In this document: piece after piece, positions 60,871-64,000 of the stretch
Position numbering within the stretch: position 1 is the first letter of the stretch
How the letters are laid out: the number at the start of each line of letters is the position of its first letter
DNA from: Planctomycetota bacterium
GTDB lineage: Bacteria; Planctomycetota; Phycisphaerae; SM23-33
Assembly: GCA_022705325.1 (NCBI GenBank)
Contig: JAKJER010000018.1
Coordinates: 1 to 64,000, forward strand
Direction: 5' to 3'
Length of the DNA stretch: 64,000 bases
Notes under the pieces: generated by a model
What the model saw: the letters and a program-made list of their open reading frames with translations, nothing else
Told to the model about the DNA's origin: nothing
Database searches by the model: none
Made by a program: the position numbers and the translations under genes

Positions 60871-62033
60871 GACGATCGCAGCGCCTCCAGCGCCATCGCC
60901 GCCAACATGGCCGCCCCCGCGGGCAGGGCCTCGTCGCAGAAGTCGAAGGCCGAGTTGTGCAGCGACGGGCAGGTCTTTCCCACACCCAGGCGGAACATCA
61001 CGCCCGGGCACTTCTCGAGATAGAAGCCGAAGTCCTCCGAGCCCATGCTGGGCCCCGACAGGAGGGCGAAGTCCAGGCCCATGCCCCGGGCCGTGCCGAC
61101 CAGCCGCTCGTGGAGGGCGGCGTCGTTGGCCACCGGCGGGGTGTGCTGGTCGAGCGTGATCTGATGCGTCAGCCCAAGCGGACCGCACGCCCGGGCGACC
61201 ACGCGGGCCATTTCCTCCAGGGCCCGCGTCCGCCCCTCAGGCGACAGCGTCCGCATCGTGCCCCGGACGACGGCGGCGTCGGGGATAACGTTCGGCGCCT
61301 GTCCCGCCTCCACCACGCACGGGCTGACCACCAGTTCGTCGCCGGTCATGTCCGCCAGGGCCTCGATCAGCCCGGGCAGGCCCAGTATGGGGCTGTTGGC
61401 CTCCTGCGGGCGAGCGCCGTGCCCTCCGCGCCCGACCAGGCGGACCGCCCACACGTCGCTGGCGGCCATCACCGTGCCGCCGCGCGAAGCGATCGTGCCC
61501 ACGTCCAGGCCGGGCCAGCCGTGCAGCGAGAAGATGGCCGCCGGCAGCGGCTCCAGGGCCCCCTGCTCGATCATGAGCTTGGCGCCGTTGCCCTGCTCCT
61601 CGGCCGGCTGGAACAGCAGCCTGACCTTGCCCGCGGGCAGTCCGATTTCTCGCAGCACCCGGCAGGCCCCCAGCAGGCAGGCCATGTGCCCGTCGTGCCC
61701 GCAACTGTGCGCCCAGCCGGGGTGACGCGACGCGTAGGCGGCGCCGGTCTTCTCCTCCACCGCCAGCGCGTCCATGTCGGCCCGCAGGGCCACCACCGGA
61801 CCCGGCAGGCGGCTGTCCAGTTCAGCGACGATGCCGGTATCGCCCACGCGGCGCACCAGGGCGGCGTCCAGCTCGGTCAGCTCGGCCGCGACGAACCCTA
61901 CCGTCTCGAATTCCCGAAAGGCCGGCTCGGGCACCTGGTGCAGGCGATGGCGGATCCTGGTCATCCACGGCTGGATGTTCCTGGCCGCGTCAAGCAATTC
62001 CCGCAACTGAACCTGCGATAACTCGGTATTCAT
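60867..62033 (-). CDS. M20-family metal-dependent amidohydrolase
   Basis: 388 aa from ATG 62033. Metal-site motifs: VALRADMDALAVEEKTG, WAHSCGHDGHMACLLGA, LLFQPAEEQGNGAKLMIEQ (the catalytic Glu pair), and SMGSEDFGFYLEKCPGVMFRLG near the end. The dimerisation lid domain lies between about 175 and 290. Relatives remove acyl groups from N-acyl-amino acids such as hippurate or IAA conjugates, or N-acetyl-diaminopimelate. The coupled YbdK-like ligase suggests a make-and-break pair for an amide, but this is inference. Confidence 0.92.
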   Translation of the reverse strand: MNTELSQVQLRELLDAARNIQPWMTRIRHRLHQVPEPAFREFETVGFVAAELTELDAALVRRVGDTGIVAELDSRLPGPVVALRADMDALAVEEKTGAAYASRHPGWAHSCGHDGHMACLLGACRVLREIGLPAGKVRLLFQPAEEQGNGAKLMIEQGALEPLPAAIFSLHGWPGLDVGTIASRGGTVMAASDVWAVRLVGRGGHGARPQEANSPILGLPGLIEALADMTGDELVVSPCVVEAGQAPNVIPDAAVVRGTMRTLSPEGRTRALEEMARVVARACGPLGLTHQITLDQHTPPVANDAALHERLVGTARGMGLDFALLSGPSMGSEDFGFYLEKCPGVMFRLGVGKTCPSLHNSAFDFCDEALPAGAAMLAAMALEALRSS

Positions 62034-62222
62034 AGAGTGATTTCCGTACCATGATAGTCCCGCAAGCCGCGAAGGTGGATGCGCGGCGCCTTTGGGCGGG
62101 CCGCAGGAGATGGGAGAATCGCGTTTCGAGAACGCGCAGGTCCGGCCGTCTCCACAACGCCGCCGCAACGGGCCTTCGGAGGCTGGCGTCGCAAGGCAAG
62201 CCAGTCAGAAGCCCGGCACGCC

Positions 62223-63998
62223 TCACTTCGGCAGCGACTCGTACACGCCCAGGTCGTACAGCGTGTAGCCGCCCCACTCCGTGCCGCGTTTCACGCCTGC
62301 CAGGCGGACATATCGGGCCTTGGCCGGCGGGAACGAAACGGTCTCCAGCCCGCCCCGGGAGCGGGTCTCCGAGTGCACTTCGCTCCACTTGTTCGCTTCG
62401 GGCGCCACCTCCACGCGGTAGGCCTTGGCGTTGGCCTTGGCCCAGAACAGGGTCACGGCCGACACCGTGCGGACCGAACCCAGGTCCACGCACAGCCACT
62501 CGGCGTCCTTCTTGTCCGACGACCAGGCGGTGAAGAGGCTGTCGTCCAGGGCGGCCTGGGCCTTCTCCGCCTTGGACGAGGCGGTCGCCGTCTTGCCCCC
62601 GGCCAGGTTCGTCAGGCCCACGCGGAGTCGGACGCTGTTGGAGAGGGTGGCGTTTCCCTTGCCGTCAAACGCCTGGGCGACGACCTGGTGCAGCCCGGGC
62701 GGGGCATCCTTCCATACCAAGCGTCCCGAAGCCTTAGCCTCGCAGAGCAGGGTCGATTCCTTGAGAGCCTCGCCCTTCTTCTCCTCATCCATCAGGAACC
62801 AGTTGTGCCAGCCGCCCTTGAGCAGGCGCAGCTCGACCCTGGCGACGGGGGCCCCCTTGGCCATGGCGCGGACGTCGAAGGCGAGGTCTCCCGCAACCGG
62901 GGCCAGGCCGTCAGGGGGCGAATCGATCCGCACGACGGCGGGGACAGCCCGCCCGGACGGGGCGGGCACGTCCTCCAGCGTCAGCACCTGCGGATGGGCG
63001 TAGCAGGTGCGGGCCCAACCGGCGTCGCCTTCGAACCATTGCAGCACGTAGAGCCACCTGGGCCCCTCGGCCGCCATCTTCTGGACGTTGAGGAACGTGC
63101 CGCACTCGCACATGGCCTGCATCTTGCCCGGCGCGACCTCCTGCATGATCTGGAACGCCTTGGGGTACGACTCTTCCTCGTTCTTGCCCCAGCCGTAGTA
63201 GCTGTTGGGGTAGATGTCGATTCCGGCGATGTCGACGTACTGCGGGCCGGGATAGTACCGCTTGCGAAAGGCGGTGTGTTCTTCCGGCGGGGCCTCTCGC
63301 TTGAGGGTGGTCTTGAGCCCGCAGTTGAAGACCCAGATGAGGTTGTGGAGCTTCCGCTGCTTGACCAGGTAGTCGAACATGATCCGCCAGAGGGCGGCGG
63401 TGTTCTCGGGGTGGGTGTGGTCGGTCCACCAGAACCAGCCGCCGTCGATCTCGTGGAAGGGCCGCCACAGGATCGGGATGCGGGCGTCGGCCAGTTTCTG
63501 GAGGTAGTCGGCGTGGCGGGCCAGGTCGTCCATGAACGCCTTGTGCTCGGGCGTGCCGACCTGGGCGGCCTTGGCCAGGTCATAGCGCGGGCTGTTCTTG
63601 GGGCGGTCGCGCCAACTCGTGCCGCTGGGGTTCATCGGGTGCTTCCAGTGGAACTGGAAGGCGACGATCCCGCCGCGGGCGTGCCAGGCCTTGGCGTGCT
63701 CGATGGTCCGCTCGACCACCGGAGTATAGGTCTTGCCCCAGGTGGGGCTGTTCCAGCCGGTCAGATCGAAGGCCACGATGGCCGGCAACCGTCCGCTGGC
63801 CTCCTGCACGTACGAGGCGATGCCTGGTCCCCACGTGCCGCTGAGCGTCTTCTTGCCATACACCGACTGGAGGTAGTCCAGCAGCGCCCGGGCCTCGGGG
63901 ATGAGGTCGCCGTCGGCGGGCTGGATGGCCGCAGGCGCGGCGGCGGCGAGGGTCAACAGCAAGGTCACGAGGGCGTAGACGACGAACCGGCTGGGCAT
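62223..63998 (-). CDS. GH26-like beta-mannanase with C-terminal F5/8C domain
   Basis: 591 aa from ATG 63998 with a signal peptide (about 1-24). The catalytic domain (about 30-330) has LSGTWGPGIASYVQEASG, IVAFQFHWKHPMNP, PILWRPFHEIDGGWFWW, in which the Glu after PFH is the acid/base, and AMCECGTFLNVQKM, whose Glu is the likely nucleophile. A middle beta domain follows, then an F5/8C (CBM32-like) module at about 455-590 (TNLAGGKTATASSKAEKAQAALDDSLFTAW, WLCVDLGSVRTVSAVTLFW). The enzyme probably cleaves mannan or glucomannan outside the cell. Confidence 0.9.
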   Translation of the reverse strand: MPSRFVVYALVTLLLTLAAAAPAAIQPADGDLIPEARALLDYLQSVYGKKTLSGTWGPGIASYVQEASGRLPAIVAFDLTGWNSPTWGKTYTPVVERTIEHAKAWHARGGIVAFQFHWKHPMNPSGTSWRDRPKNSPRYDLAKAAQVGTPEHKAFMDDLARHADYLQKLADARIPILWRPFHEIDGGWFWWTDHTHPENTAALWRIMFDYLVKQRKLHNLIWVFNCGLKTTLKREAPPEEHTAFRKRYYPGPQYVDIAGIDIYPNSYYGWGKNEEESYPKAFQIMQEVAPGKMQAMCECGTFLNVQKMAAEGPRWLYVLQWFEGDAGWARTCYAHPQVLTLEDVPAPSGRAVPAVVRIDSPPDGLAPVAGDLAFDVRAMAKGAPVARVELRLLKGGWHNWFLMDEEKKGEALKESTLLCEAKASGRLVWKDAPPGLHQVVAQAFDGKGNATLSNSVRLRVGLTNLAGGKTATASSKAEKAQAALDDSLFTAWSSDKKDAEWLCVDLGSVRTVSAVTLFWAKANAKAYRVEVAPEANKWSEVHSETRSRGGLETVSFPPAKARYVRLAGVKRGTEWGGYTLYDLGVYESLPK

Positions 63999-64000
63999 AC

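Overview
The window looks like a high-GC Planctomycetota genome, most likely class Phycisphaerae. This is inferred from gene content, not from a marker-gene tree. The signs are many sulfatases with Tat-type leaders, LamG/PEP-CTERM and prepilin-type secreted proteins, Gfo/Idh/MocA oxidoreductases with Tat leaders, an LpxL-type acyltransferase (Gram-negative envelope), and a division/cell-wall (dcw) cluster with a meso-diaminopimelate-type MurE.

Positions 1-5100 are an accessory, phage- or element-like region. It holds a PD-(D/E)XK (RecE-like) nuclease cut by the window edge, then a translationally coupled module: a sigma-like HTH protein, a small protein, a DUF2924 protein, a large serine recombinase and an HTH protein. 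A low-GC two-TM membrane protein follows on the other strand. Phased TCACRTGA boxes lie on both sides of the module. The region ends beside tmRNA (ssrA, minus strand, 5132-5482).

Positions 5500-31000 are mostly metabolic and secreted functions. They include a sodium/solute symporter with a coupled 46-aa protein, a parvulin isomerase, an SMP-30 lactonase, a UroD-like methyltransferase and a large secreted lyase-like protein. Further on are a LamG PEP-CTERM protein, LpxL-like, YhaM-like HD, MntP, GalU, IlvE, tRNA-Gly(CCC), a GH67-like enzyme with a malectin-like domain, and an FGGY kinase. A MITE-like element with perfect 9-bp target duplications sits at 29735-30102.

Positions 31000-43100 are a sulfatase island. 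Six sulfatases on the plus strand all keep the C-x-[P]-[ST]-R formylglycine motif. Between the fourth and fifth lies a fusion of an FGE-like domain, which lacks the catalytic cysteine pair, to a DJ-1/PfpI domain. It is followed by the N-terminal stub of another FGE-like gene.

Positions 43170-54920 are the dcw cluster on the minus strand, in transcription order mraZ, small ORF, rsmH, LysM protein, ftsL-like, ftsI, murE, murF, mraY, ftsW, murG. murD is missing from its usual place. A second MITE-like element of the same family lies at 56232-56705, in the opposite orientation.

Positions 56800-64000 hold a second Tat-leader oxidoreductase, a lipoprotein, a YbdK-like ligase coupled to an M20 amidohydrolase, and a GH26 mannanase-like protein with an F5/8C domain. 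With the sulfatases and GH67-like enzyme, this suggests an organism that degrades complex, often sulfated, polysaccharides.
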